DNA of 64,000 nt, taken from assembly GCA_942493075.1 (NCBI GenBank), contig OW818681.1, forward strand, positions 4,464,001 to 4,528,000. Reading direction: 5' to 3'. Below, piece by piece: positions 52,001 to 60,001 of this stretch (its first letter is position 1; each line of letters starts with the position of its first letter). Made by a program: the position numbers and the translations under genes. The notes under the pieces are model-generated. The model ran no database searches, was not told where the DNA came from, and saw nothing but the letters and a program-made list of their open reading frames with translations. This DNA is from JBBQYD01 sp942493075 (lineage in GTDB: Bacteria; Verrucomicrobiota; Verrucomicrobiia; Limisphaerales; UBA8199).

Positions 52001-53938
52001 GACATGTCGCTGGTCGTGACTGGTGTGACACTTGCGCAGAACAATTGGAACTATTCAGTTCGCGTCAGCAATCAGGCGGGATTCCAGGTGAGCGGGAATG
52101 CACTTCTTACTGTGGAGCAACCCTCTGGCTATGTGAATGCCGTTTTGACCGACAACCCCGTCGCGCTGTGGCGCCTGAACGAATCCACTGGCCCCGTGGT
52201 TCACGATTCCTGGGGCGGGTTTAACGGTGTCGATAGTGGCACCATCATGTATGGAACCGCAGGAGCTCCGGCGAACACCACCGACACCGCGGCTACCTTC
52301 GATGGGTACAGCAGCAAGGTGGAGGTGCCATTTGCTTCTGCCCTCAATCCGGCCGTTTTCTCGCTCGAATGCTGGGTGCGGGTAACCGGCGGTGAGGGCA
52401 CTTATCGCACGGCCATCTCCACTCGTGACGAGCTGGCCACAGGCTGGCAGAAAGGCTTTATCATCTATGCCACTGCCCAGAATCGCTGGTCCTTCTGGAC
52501 AAGCACCGGGGGAGCCGATGCGGGGTTTCAAACGCTTGATGGGCCGCAAGTGGTCCTCAACGAATGGACACACCTTATTGCAGTGTTTGATGGAAGTGTA
52601 AAATACTTCTATGTGAACGGCGAACTCGCGGGCACCTCTGCAATCACGGCTGATCCCAATATCATCCGTCCTCTCCGCATCGGTGCAGGCAAGAACGAGT
52701 CAGACACTGCGATGTATTTCTTCAACGGCGACATCGATGAAGTGGCATTGTATAACAAAGCGCTCACCCCTGAACGAGTGGATTATCACTATAGCCTGGG
52801 CAAATACAGTGATACCACTGCACCGTTCATGGTCCACCAACCGGAGTCGCTGGACCTGATCGTTGGCGTTGCCGCGAGTTTCAACGCACAGGCAGCCGGG
52901 AGCCCGACACTCGCCTACCAGTGGCTGCACAACGGACAGCCTGTGACTGGAGCAACGGAGCACTCGCTGAGCCTTTCCAACACCACATTTGCCGATGCTG
53001 GCGATTATGCGCTGCGTGTAGCAAACAGTCTGAATACCATCACCAGCCAAGTGGCGACCTTGAACCTCGGTGCCCAGCCTACATTCGCGAATTTGACGAA
53101 TAACCTGGTGGTGCATCTCAAGTTCGAGAACAACGTTCAGGACGCCTCGGGCCGCAATAATCACGGCACCATCGCAGGGGCTCCAACCTTTGTTTCCGGA
53201 CGGATCGGACAAGCTCTCCACTACAAAACAGCGGGAAGCTCTTACAATTACGTGACACTCGGAACTCCTGCTGACCTTCAATTCGGCGAGAGCACCGATT
53301 TTACAGTGTCTTACTGGGTGCGTTTCACCTCGGCAACGAACCTGCCGTTCTTAGCGAACACGCTCCTGCCCTATGGCGACACGGGCCTGAGCTTCACGGC
53401 TGGAGAAGGTAACTTTGCCTGGTCGATAAAAGGTGCGGGTGGCGCTGCTCAAACAGGGTTCGCTACCGAGCCGATTAACAACGGCGCATGGCATCACCTG
53501 GTGCACACATTTGACCGGTCTGGCAACGCCGTCACTTACCTGGATGGCCAGGAAGTCGATTCGCGAGCGATCAGTTCGGTTGGCAACCTCGATGCGGCTA
53601 ACGCGTTTAACATTGGCCAGGACGGAACCGGCGCATTAGCGGTCGATGCAGAAGCAGACATCGATGATTTGGGAATCTGGAATCGGGCGCTGACTTCTTA
53701 TGAGGCTTACAGCATCTATGCTGCTGCGAGTGTTTCTGGTCAGAGCTTTGATGTTGTGGGCCCAGTTTACCTGCAACTCGTGCCTTCAACCAGTGGCATC
53801 GAGCTCATCTGGCAATCAGGCACACTGGTGGAATCCACCAGCCTGACCGGAACCTACACGCCGGTTCCCGAAGCGAAAGCGCCTTACCATAAGATCACTC
53901 CCGGAGCGGGTGCCAAGTTCTATCGGATCAAGCTGTAG
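49013..53938 (+). CDS. Giant secreted LamG/Ig-repeat adhesin-like protein
   Basis: 1641 residues. The ATG at 49013 has an AGGA site and yields a long (about 53-residue) signal peptide; the ATG at 49091 gives an ordinary one (HKILGRLLASAIAGLGMVHM) but no ribosome site. Five LamG/concanavalin-like domains begin near residues 54, 291, 723, 1039 and 1362; the first four open with Y-x-A-x-L-x-D-x-P-x-G-x-W-R-L (ATVLADQPAGYWRL). Ig-like domains (PLAYQWFTNGVALTGAT, TLAYQWLHNGQPVTGAT) lie between them. The protein ends in the recurring C-terminal module (KFYRIKL). It probably binds glycans at the surface. It is followed by a clear terminator. Confidence 0.92.
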   Translation: MAQKRSRWSKAKKIDPKPLVSFNSSLMKIQHKILGRLLASAIAGLGMVHMAQADYPATVLADQPAGYWRLDDVPSLLPDISVLNKGSAGTSADGIFTGYVGREEDGALNGSTDKAMRFWGNIAEVSRVLMGGKENFNFTGTTAFTLEAWVKPMIGLTSSSGTQRLISNGSGQNGYGFGMQNHNTLRITGHSVADVTSDAMATPFASNQWYHVAMVRSNTSVYFYVNGTQLGNPKTLSNVKNSTNALAIGRSPQGAGGEGFTGVIDEPAVYPAALPAERIAAHYQAGLNNGAGYEATILADAPVGYWRLNEPKRVESTSVIANLGSLGAAANGNVFGTPGSLESGVAGAVAGDANPAMNFAGTDAHIDVPHLAGLNTPSYSVECWVRLNSYTGTASPITSRQSITGTEASGYILYAYPVSNQPRWEFWNGNGSAWGAANAGAADGVLNKWTHLVATYDAATKQSLLYVDGKVSRGLTNAPQMLNRTTPLRIGAGSSELLFGQYFFNGAIDEVAVYPAALSPQRVQAHYEAATGTAPAVSGPGLAFQPSGQTNWAPHTINVSCVVTGSLPMALQWYRVGTDGVTVTPVAGATNMVLTLSSTSQTMNGEYYVTASNAGGSVDSSRAYVELIPQAAPQVTLDVPSETPVYTGGTAGIPLIVTNTPPFAYQWQSNSVNIPDGTNQVLAIRNVQSSYGSAVYQARITNPAGNVTSASGSISVKTAPASTYAAVMTAMNPLAFWRFGEVSGNVAFDYWGGKPAYFFNAMQGASGALLQDDDGAFATMGSGSYARTIESAPFNFTGVQPFTLAAWVRADQFPTGGRARLFSTRQQTGVSGGYGLGFLNNNTLRFTGYGVADADASVPSFAVGEWYHIAAVRSNTTVYLYINGALANSGNVANIRSSSQSLQFGGNPNFVAATDEEPFSGTIDDAAVFDRALTSLEVSALYSARQGALNPPFITQEPVSAKVYVGGTARFAVKADGSAPLAYQWFTNGVALTGATDMSLVVTGVTLAQNNWNYSVRVSNQAGFQVSGNALLTVEQPSGYVNAVLTDNPVALWRLNESTGPVVHDSWGGFNGVDSGTIMYGTAGAPANTTDTAATFDGYSSKVEVPFASALNPAVFSLECWVRVTGGEGTYRTAISTRDELATGWQKGFIIYATAQNRWSFWTSTGGADAGFQTLDGPQVVLNEWTHLIAVFDGSVKYFYVNGELAGTSAITADPNIIRPLRIGAGKNESDTAMYFFNGDIDEVALYNKALTPERVDYHYSLGKYSDTTAPFMVHQPESLDLIVGVAASFNAQAAGSPTLAYQWLHNGQPVTGATEHSLSLSNTTFADAGDYALRVANSLNTITSQVATLNLGAQPTFANLTNNLVVHLKFENNVQDASGRNNHGTIAGAPTFVSGRIGQALHYKTAGSSYNYVTLGTPADLQFGESTDFTVSYWVRFTSATNLPFLANTLLPYGDTGLSFTAGEGNFAWSIKGAGGAAQTGFATEPINNGAWHHLVHTFDRSGNAVTYLDGQEVDSRAISSVGNLDAANAFNIGQDGTGALAVDAEADIDDLGIWNRALTSYEAYSIYAAASVSGQSFDVVGPVYLQLVPSTSGIELIWQSGTLVESTSLTGTYTPVPEAKAPYHKITPGAGAKFYRIKL

Positions 53939-53962
53939 CACCGATTCGAAAATCAATCATTC

Positions 53963-53993
53963 AAGGCCGGAGGCGCAAGCTTCCGGCCTTTTT
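53963..53993 (+). terminator. Intrinsic terminator of the LamG gene
   Basis: AAGGCCGGAGG...CTTCCGGCCTT hairpin followed by TTTTC, starting 25 bp after the stop. A classic Rho-independent terminator. Confidence 0.9.
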
Positions 53994-54048
53994 CTGGTGT
54001 GAGTGCAGGCAACTGCACTACAAGTCGGCGCTCGAACCTCCCTTCCGA

Positions 54049-55263
54049 TCAGATAAACTTCCTGACGGTCGAATAGAGTCTCCACCCGCGGCGCAACGTG
54101 CCAAGCTTCATAAATAGTCCGGCAGCCACGCCCGTAGCGAGTGCGAGCGTCAGGAAAGACCATGGCTGCTGTCGGATGCTTTCCAATGGGTGATGAGTGA
54201 CGCGTTTCCTATCGATCGTTGTGTGTTTGCGCATATCTTTCTCCGATAAATGTTCGGCCGATTCCGGGCTCTCAGACGAACCGCCAACGGCGTCAGGTAT
54301 CGCAGGCTGTGGGCGTCGGGACCGGGCTGGGGATGAACCGCGATGTGCTGAGCTTGTCCTCAGGGTGTTCCCCTGCTCTGCCGGAGTGTCCTGACCAACA
54401 GGTTCGGCGTACTTGCTGGGAAGCAAGTGAGCACCCCGGAACTTGGCTTGAACCTGAGTAAACTCGGCTCCAAAGAAGAGGATTACGGAGGAATAGTAGA
54501 TATAGAGCAGAATCAGCACGAAGGCACTGCCCGCACCATAGGCCGATGTGGCGCCCTCTCGTCCCAAGTACCAGCCCAATGCGAACTTGCCTGCGACGAA
54601 CAGCAGGGCCGTGACCGCCGCGCCGATCCAAACGTCGCCCCAGCGGATCTGGACATCAGGCAACACCTTAAAGATCAGTGCAAACAGCGTTGTAATCACC
54701 CCGAACGAAAAGAGAAAGTGGAACGTGCCGAGAATCCATTCCGGTACGGACATCAGGTTGCTGAGATATGCCGAGAAAGCCCCGAGAATCGTCGTGAGCA
54801 CCATCGATACAAGAAGGAGGAAGCCCACCCCCAGAACCATTGTGAGAGAAAGGAATCGGTCACGGATAAACCCCCAGATGCCGATACCTTTCTTCCGCTG
54901 CACCTCCCAGATCGTGTTCAGGGAATCCTGAAGCTGCCCAAACACGCCGGCGGCACCAAACAGCAACCCTGCCCCGCCAATCACGGTCGCCATGATGCTT
55001 CCACTGGAACGCCGGGCTGTCATCATCGATTCGACCATCCCGGTGGAACGTTCTCCAAGCAGACCGCGCAGGTGTGCCAGAACCTGTTCGCGCACAGTTT
55101 CCTGACCGAGCACCAGACCGGCAAGCCCTACCATAAGAACAAGCAATGGGCCGATAGAAAAGACCGTGTAGTAGGCCATGGCAGCACTAAGCCGCAGCAC
55201 CTTGTCCTCGCCGAACTCCTCAATCGTCCCCTTCAGTATTTTCCAACCTGTCCTCATGTTCAT
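54049..55263 (-). CDS. YihY/BrkB-family membrane protein with YqjD-like C-terminal tail
   Basis: About 404 residues from the ATG at 55263 (55257 or a TTG at 55284 are alternatives). The BrkB core has six membrane helices with AAMAYYTVFSIGPLLVLMVGL, AAGVFGQLQDSLNTIWEV, and SAYGAGSAFVLILLYIYYSSVILFFGAEFTQV. After residue about 285 a polar linker leads to an extra segment, HHPLESIRQQPWSFLTLALATGVAAGLFM, with the P-W-x-x-L-x-x-A-x-x-x-G pattern of the ElaB/YqjD/DUF883 C-terminal membrane anchor. The BrkB function is unknown (formerly misnamed RNase BN). It is divergent from the DUF1469 protein. Confidence 0.88.
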   Translation of the reverse strand: MNMRTGWKILKGTIEEFGEDKVLRLSAAMAYYTVFSIGPLLVLMVGLAGLVLGQETVREQVLAHLRGLLGERSTGMVESMMTARRSSGSIMATVIGGAGLLFGAAGVFGQLQDSLNTIWEVQRKKGIGIWGFIRDRFLSLTMVLGVGFLLLVSMVLTTILGAFSAYLSNLMSVPEWILGTFHFLFSFGVITTLFALIFKVLPDVQIRWGDVWIGAAVTALLFVAGKFALGWYLGREGATSAYGAGSAFVLILLYIYYSSVILFFGAEFTQVQAKFRGAHLLPSKYAEPVGQDTPAEQGNTLRTSSAHRGSSPARSRRPQPAIPDAVGGSSESPESAEHLSEKDMRKHTTIDRKRVTHHPLESIRQQPWSFLTLALATGVAAGLFMKLGTLRRGWRLYSTVRKFI

Positions 55264-55421
55264 AGAAGCGTGAGTGAGAACCAATCCGATTGTCCCTCCC
55301 TGCGGAGCAATCTACCGCCGATCCTCACGCCCACAATGGGGACCGCTGCGCCAGAAAGGGCGGTAACCTCCCCACTTACATTACCAAAAGTGCTGGCAGG
55401 TTTGATGAAAGGAGCACACGC

Positions 55422-56108
55422 ATGATCACCTATTCCACAGGCACGCCTCGCCGCCGTTCATTGCTGGGTCTGGTCCGCAATCTCACCTTTGACACGAAAA
55501 CGTTCATTCGGCAGGAAGTCCAATTAGCCAAGGCTGAATTGTCGGAGAAGATCTCCAAACTTGGGCGCAATGCCATCTCTCTAGCCATTGGCGGATTTGT
55601 AGCCTACGCGGGTTTAATTGTGCTGCTGATCGGCTTGGGATCACTGCTCGGTCTGGCATTTGAGAAAGCAGGTTTGAGCACAGCCATGGCAGGCTTTCTG
55701 GGTCTCGGAGCCGTAGGCCTTCTGGTACTTGTCATCGGATGCGTTATGCTCCTCAAAGGAGTGAAGAGCTTGAGCCGGGAATCATTGACTCCCGAACGCA
55801 CCGTCCAAACGCTGAAGGAGCTCCGCGGAGATGATGAGGAGGATTATTACGCAGAGTCCTACAACGATGAGGAAAATGGAGAGGAGGCACCTTCTACCGA
55901 CGAACTCCAAGCCCGGGTGGAAGCCACCGAAAACCGCATGGGCGAAACGCTGGATGAAATCGGCTACCGGCTGAGCCCAAGCCACATCAATGCCGAGGTG
56001 AAGACCAAGATTGAGGAAAACCCCTATCGTTACGGCCTGGTTGCACTCGGAGTTGGTGTTGCCAGTGGATTGATGCTGCGCTCCAAACTGCGTAGAGACC
56101 GCAATTAA
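55422..56108 (+). CDS. DUF1469 (phage holin 3_6) protein with DUF3618-like and YqjD-like tail
   Basis: 228 residues from the ATG at 55422, chosen for its AAAGGAG site. The N-terminal half is DUF1469: FIRQEVQLAKAELSEKISKLG, then two membrane helices (GGFVAYAGLIVLLIGLGSLLG, GLGAVGLLVLVIGCVMLLKG). An acidic stretch (DDEEDYYAESYNDEENGEE) precedes ELQARVEATENRMGETLDEIGYRL, the DUF3618 pattern, and ENPYRYGLVALGVGVASGLMLRSKL, a DUF883/YqjD-type membrane tail. It is probably an inner-membrane stress protein; YqjD-type proteins bind ribosomes in E. coli. It is divergent from brkB. Confidence 0.88.
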   Translation: MITYSTGTPRRRSLLGLVRNLTFDTKTFIRQEVQLAKAELSEKISKLGRNAISLAIGGFVAYAGLIVLLIGLGSLLGLAFEKAGLSTAMAGFLGLGAVGLLVLVIGCVMLLKGVKSLSRESLTPERTVQTLKELRGDDEEDYYAESYNDEENGEEAPSTDELQARVEATENRMGETLDEIGYRLSPSHINAEVKTKIEENPYRYGLVALGVGVASGLMLRSKLRRDRN

Positions 56109-56159
56109 ACTGCGGGGAAAGCGAATGATTTTGGCGGCTGTGCGATAGCTCAGCCATCT

Positions 56160-57017
56160 TTATACGTACAGGGCGTTCCGAAGCTCCCGCGCCATTACTC
56201 CGATGAACGGGTAACGCCGCTCGGGGTCCTTTTCGAGGCACTTGAGAATGATCTTTTCCAAGTTGTGGGGCAGGTCAGGATTGTGCTCCCGGGGATTGAT
56301 GAAATTGGTGCGATCCGTCTGTAATCGCAGGATCTCTCCCGGGGTGTCGCCCGGAAACGGCTTTTGATTGGTCAACAATTCGTAAGCGGTAACGCCAAAC
56401 GAAAATATATCCACACGGGCGGAAATGGGTTCACCCAACAATTGCTCTGGAGCCATGTAAGCCGGGGTTCCAGGATTCTTGCCTGATTGTTTCTTGGGCT
56501 TCTCAGGAATCGGGCGGGCCAGATCGAAATCAATGAGACGAACACTCGCATTGCGGGTAACAAGGACGTTCTCAGGCTTGAAATCCAGATGCATGTAACC
56601 GTTCTCGTGCATGTGCTCGAGGGACCCGGCCATATCAATCAGGATCTGGGCCACATTCTCTAATAAAACAGGATCTTGCCGGGCATAAAGCTCCTTGAGA
56701 TTGGGCGCCTCGACATACTCCATCAGGCAATACAGGTGGCCGCCGGTCTTCCCGTGCTCATGGTAGCCCACGATGCCTTCGTGATCGCTGATGCGTGCCA
56801 GAATCTCACAGCCGCGCACAAACCGGCGCCTTGCCATGAAGTTGAACCGCAGGCGGTCATGCATCCGCCGCAGAGCAAAAGCCTTCCCATCTACATTGGT
56901 GGCAAGCCAGATGTCCGCCATGCCACCACTGCTGATGAGCTCCTGAAGGTAAAACTTTCCGAACGGCCCTGCTGAGGGCCGGTTCTCAGTGTCTGATTGT
57001 TCACGTGCGCCGAGCAC
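56160..57017 (-). CDS. Degenerate Ser/Thr protein kinase (probable pseudokinase)
   Basis: 285 residues starting with GTG at 57017. The kinase fold is clear: glycine loop LISSGGMADIWLA, FALRRM where the VAIK Lys should be (R50), alpha-C Glu (E71), HLDFKPENVLV (143-153), LIDFDLA (163-167) and PAYMAPEQL. Three hallmarks are altered: K to R in VAIK, HRD to HLD, and DFG to DFD. The metal- and base-binding Asp/Asn are kept. No membrane segment. It may bind nucleotide without efficient catalysis, or use a compensating Lys. It is divergent from the apparently active kinase at 57217. Confidence 0.88.
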   Translation of the reverse strand: MLGAREQSDTENRPSAGPFGKFYLQELISSGGMADIWLATNVDGKAFALRRMHDRLRFNFMARRRFVRGCEILARISDHEGIVGYHEHGKTGGHLYCLMEYVEAPNLKELYARQDPVLLENVAQILIDMAGSLEHMHENGYMHLDFKPENVLVTRNASVRLIDFDLARPIPEKPKKQSGKNPGTPAYMAPEQLLGEPISARVDIFSFGVTAYELLTNQKPFPGDTPGEILRLQTDRTNFINPREHNPDLPHNLEKIILKCLEKDPERRYPFIGVMARELRNALYV

Positions 57018-57161
57018 TCTTTTTATTTATCACGGAGGGCCGCCGATATCCACTGTTAAGCAACAAGTTAAATACGTCCCTGCTCCGAAGGTCTGATAAA
57101 GTGCCCTCGCACGAAGCACTTTACCATGGGTTAACCGCCTGTCATTCCACAGAAAGCAACC

Positions 57162-57187
57162 ACGTTACCAAACTCTGACCGTAACGT
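57162..57187. promoter_or_regulatory. Inverted repeat upstream of the kinase-sigma operon
   Basis: ACGTTAC, 12 bp, GTAACGT: a perfect 7 bp inverted repeat ending 29 bp before the kinase start. It may be an operator or part of an ECF-type promoter. The kinase start itself has an AAGGAAGG ribosome site. Confidence 0.45.
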
Positions 57188-57216
57188 TTTGGCTCGTTTG
57201 CTTCTAAGGAAGGTGT

Positions 57217-59172
57217 ATGAATGTGCCAACAGAAAAAACCGTGCGTCCACTCCCGGAACGATGTCCTCAATGTCATGCGCCACTGCCTCAAGGAGCGCTG
57301 GCCGGCTTGTGCCCGGCTTGTCTCCTGGCCCAGGGAGCGACTGCTGAAACTGCCACTCAGCCTACTGCACCTCCTTTCGAGCCTCCGCCGGTTTCTGAGA
57401 TTGCAGCGCTCTTTCCCCAACTGGAGATCCTCCGTTTGCTTGGCAAGGGCGGCATGGGGGCAGTTTATCAAGCTCGGCAGCCAGCCTTGGACCGAACAGT
57501 TGCTCTGAAAATCCTGCCGGTCACCGATGGAAAATCGCCGGGGGCGACCGCGCGCTTCGCCCGTGAGGCCAAGGCGCTTGCCAGGCTTCAGCACCCTCAC
57601 ATTGTGGGGCTGTATGAATTTGGCCAGGCGGGTGCCTTCCACTATTTCATCATGGAATACGTGGACGGGTTGAACTTGCGCCAACTGCAAGCCTCCGCTC
57701 GACTGTCACCGCGGGCGGCTCTCGATATCGTTCCGCAAATCTGCGAAGCACTCCAGTATGCGCACGACCAGGGTGTCGTCCACCGGGATATCAAGCCCGA
57801 GAACGTGCTCGTGACACGCGATGGCAAAGTGAAGATCGCCGATTTTGGCATCGCCAAGATTGCCAACCAAGCCCCATCGGCACCTTTAACGGTCGAAGGC
57901 CAGATGATGGGGACCCCTCATTACATGGCGCCTGAACAGGTGGAAAGGCCATCGGAGGTGGACCATCGAGCTGACATATTTTCGCTGGGCGTCGTCTTTT
58001 ACGAAATGCTCACCGGTGAACTGCCATTAGGCAAGTTCCCCCCGCCTTCACGCAAGGTGCAGGTGGATGTTCGCCTGGACGAGATCGTCATGCAGGCGTT
58101 GGAAAAAGAACCGCAACGCCGGTATCAGCACGTAAGCGAGGTCAAAACCCAAATTCAGCATCTGGCTGATCCTGCTCCTCCATCCGACGACCGCATCATG
58201 ATGCGAGTCCCTGCCTGGAATGCGGGAGTTGAGTATAAATCCCGGGCCACCCTTTTCGGACTTCCCTGGCTGCACATCGCGACCGGCCTGGACCCTCAGA
58301 CGGGCAAGCGCAGGATCGCAACAGGCATCATTGCGATCGGCAACATGGCGCGGGGTGGAATAGCTCTGGGCGGAGTGGCGATTGGGGGCATCGCCATGGG
58401 CGGGGTTGCCCTGGGCGGGATCGCCTTTGGCGGCCTGGGCCTTGGTCTGGTTGCCCTGGCAGGGATGGCAGTTGGATTTCTCGCTGCATTCGGCGGGGGA
58501 GCCATTGCTCCGGTGGCATTGGGCGGCGGGAGCATTGGTTATTACGGATTCGGTGGCGGAACTCTTGCAAAGCATGGAATGAGCGCGATGGGCATCGACC
58601 CCGAAGCCTGGGATTTTTTTCAACCCTGGATCGGGCCACTGATTGACAACAGTTCCACGGTTTTTATGGTTCTGATCATCCTGGCAGTCACCATCATGAA
58701 CGCTGTACCGGCATGGATGCAGCGGCACAATCGGGCCGTTACTCGCCATCCGGCGTATTGGATTCAGTTGGGCGTTCCACTTCTCTGCCTTGTGTGCTTG
58801 TCACCCGTTCTCCTGATCTCGCGCCCAAAAATCACTGGTGTTTTCAAGGCCATGATTTCGGGCGAAGCAGTGGACGCACGGACTGGACATCCGTTGCCGG
58901 GTGTTCGAATCTCGCTCCTGGATCCGTCTGGCAAGCAGCGTCCCTGGGTGCTGGCCCAAGTTGTAAAGGACGGCACTTACTCGGCACTGCTGCGGAATAC
59001 AAACGCCCTTGTTCAGGCATCAGTGGACGGGTATGAACCTCAAGTAGCCTCCCTCGCCACCAATACGTTTAACAGCAAAGGCCACTTGCGTCTCCGTTTC
59101 CAGTTGAATCCTACGACCAAGGCCGACGCGGCTTCGTCATCAAACGTAGGCAAGAAAACAGAAGTGCAATGA
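57217..59172 (+). CDS. Ser/Thr protein kinase with zinc ribbon, glycine-rich beta-helix-like section and carboxypeptidase-regulatory-like domain
   Basis: 651 residues. A zinc ribbon (CPQC at 16-19, CPAC at 32-35) precedes a kinase domain with complete motifs: GKGGMGAVY, VALKIL (K98), HRDIKPEN (189-196), DFG (209-211), MAPEQ. Residues about 340-455 include FGLPWLHIATG and a run of GG(I/V)Ax pentads (GGIALGGVAIGGIAMGGVAL), likely a beta-helix or membrane-embedded section, followed by two membrane helices (MVLIILAVTIMNAVPA; LGVPLLCLVCLSPVLLI) and a C-terminal beta domain (ISGEAVDARTGHPLPGVRISLL). It overlaps the sigma gene by four bases (ATGA). Confidence 0.92.
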   Translation: MNVPTEKTVRPLPERCPQCHAPLPQGALAGLCPACLLAQGATAETATQPTAPPFEPPPVSEIAALFPQLEILRLLGKGGMGAVYQARQPALDRTVALKILPVTDGKSPGATARFAREAKALARLQHPHIVGLYEFGQAGAFHYFIMEYVDGLNLRQLQASARLSPRAALDIVPQICEALQYAHDQGVVHRDIKPENVLVTRDGKVKIADFGIAKIANQAPSAPLTVEGQMMGTPHYMAPEQVERPSEVDHRADIFSLGVVFYEMLTGELPLGKFPPPSRKVQVDVRLDEIVMQALEKEPQRRYQHVSEVKTQIQHLADPAPPSDDRIMMRVPAWNAGVEYKSRATLFGLPWLHIATGLDPQTGKRRIATGIIAIGNMARGGIALGGVAIGGIAMGGVALGGIAFGGLGLGLVALAGMAVGFLAAFGGGAIAPVALGGGSIGYYGFGGGTLAKHGMSAMGIDPEAWDFFQPWIGPLIDNSSTVFMVLIILAVTIMNAVPAWMQRHNRAVTRHPAYWIQLGVPLLCLVCLSPVLLISRPKITGVFKAMISGEAVDARTGHPLPGVRISLLDPSGKQRPWVLAQVVKDGTYSALLRNTNALVQASVDGYEPQVASLATNTFNSKGHLRLRFQLNPTTKADAASSSNVGKKTEVQ

Positions 59173-59918
59173 CCAGCAAGGCCCCGACCACATTACCGGC
59201 TGCAGCCGCGGTGTTCGCCACCACACGCTGGACGTTAGTGGTGCGCGCCGGGGCCACCGCTGAACCGGAGTCCAAGCGAGCGCTCGAGGAACTATGCCGC
59301 CTCTACTGGTATCCGCTCTACGCGTATGTGCGCCGTCAGGGGCGTTCCCGCGAGGATGCCGAGGACATGACTCAGGGGTTCTTTGCGCGGTTTCTACAAC
59401 GGAATTACCTGGAAAGTTTGAGCGTTGAGAAAGGGCGATTCCGCAGCTTTTTGCTTGGGGCTTTGAAACATTACCTCGCGAATGAGCATGATCGAGCGAA
59501 CCGGCTGAAACGCGGGGGAGGCGGTTCCATCCTTTCCCTCGACTGGGAATCGGCCGACCAGCGGTATCAAATCGAGCCTCCGGATTATTCAAGTCCAGAC
59601 CGGCTTTACGACCGGGCATGGGCTATGGCGCTTCTGGAACAGGTCTTGGAGCGCCTTCGGGAGGAGTCCGTTGCAGACGGCAAGCCGGAGGTATTTGAGC
59701 GGTTACGGCCATTCCTAATGTTAGATCGCGAGCACGCCCCTTACGCGGAGGCAGCGCTTGCGCTACAACAAAGTGAAGGCGCAGTGCGTGTGATGGTGCA
59801 CCGTCTCCGGCGCCGGTACAAGGTATTATTGCGCACGGAGATTGCTCACACACTGGCCGAGCCAGAACAGGCGGAGGAAGAGTTGAAGGCACTTTTCGCA
59901 GCGTTCCGGAACGGCTGA
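59169..59918 (+). CDS. ECF-type RNA polymerase sigma factor (kinase-linked)
   Basis: 249 residues. TTRWTLVVRAG at the start and LCRLYWYPLYAYVRRQGRSREDAEDMTQGFFARFL form sigma region 2; the C-terminal part (AALALQQSEGAVRVMVHRLRRRYKVLLRTEI) is region 4 with its helix-turn-helix. The Trp/Tyr-rich region 2 and length are typical of the ECF group encoded with Ser/Thr kinases in Planctomycetes and Verrucomicrobiota. It overlaps the kinase by four bases, so the two are translationally coupled. No anti-sigma gene is adjacent; phosphorylation by the kinase may control it (inference). Confidence 0.92.
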   Translation: MTSKAPTTLPAAAAVFATTRWTLVVRAGATAEPESKRALEELCRLYWYPLYAYVRRQGRSREDAEDMTQGFFARFLQRNYLESLSVEKGRFRSFLLGALKHYLANEHDRANRLKRGGGGSILSLDWESADQRYQIEPPDYSSPDRLYDRAWAMALLEQVLERLREESVADGKPEVFERLRPFLMLDREHAPYAEAALALQQSEGAVRVMVHRLRRRYKVLLRTEIAHTLAEPEQAEEELKALFAAFRNG

Positions 59919-60001
59919 TAGCCGCCGGGATTGTGGGGATTGTGAAAGGGCAATGAATCTTGCTCGCGCCATGAGTGGGAGCTTGGTAACTTGACGCCTG
60001 T

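Noticed and set aside
54427..55425. 332-codon open frame antisense to the BrkB gene
   Set aside because: Translation is highly charged without structure or motif, while the opposite strand encodes a clear membrane protein family.
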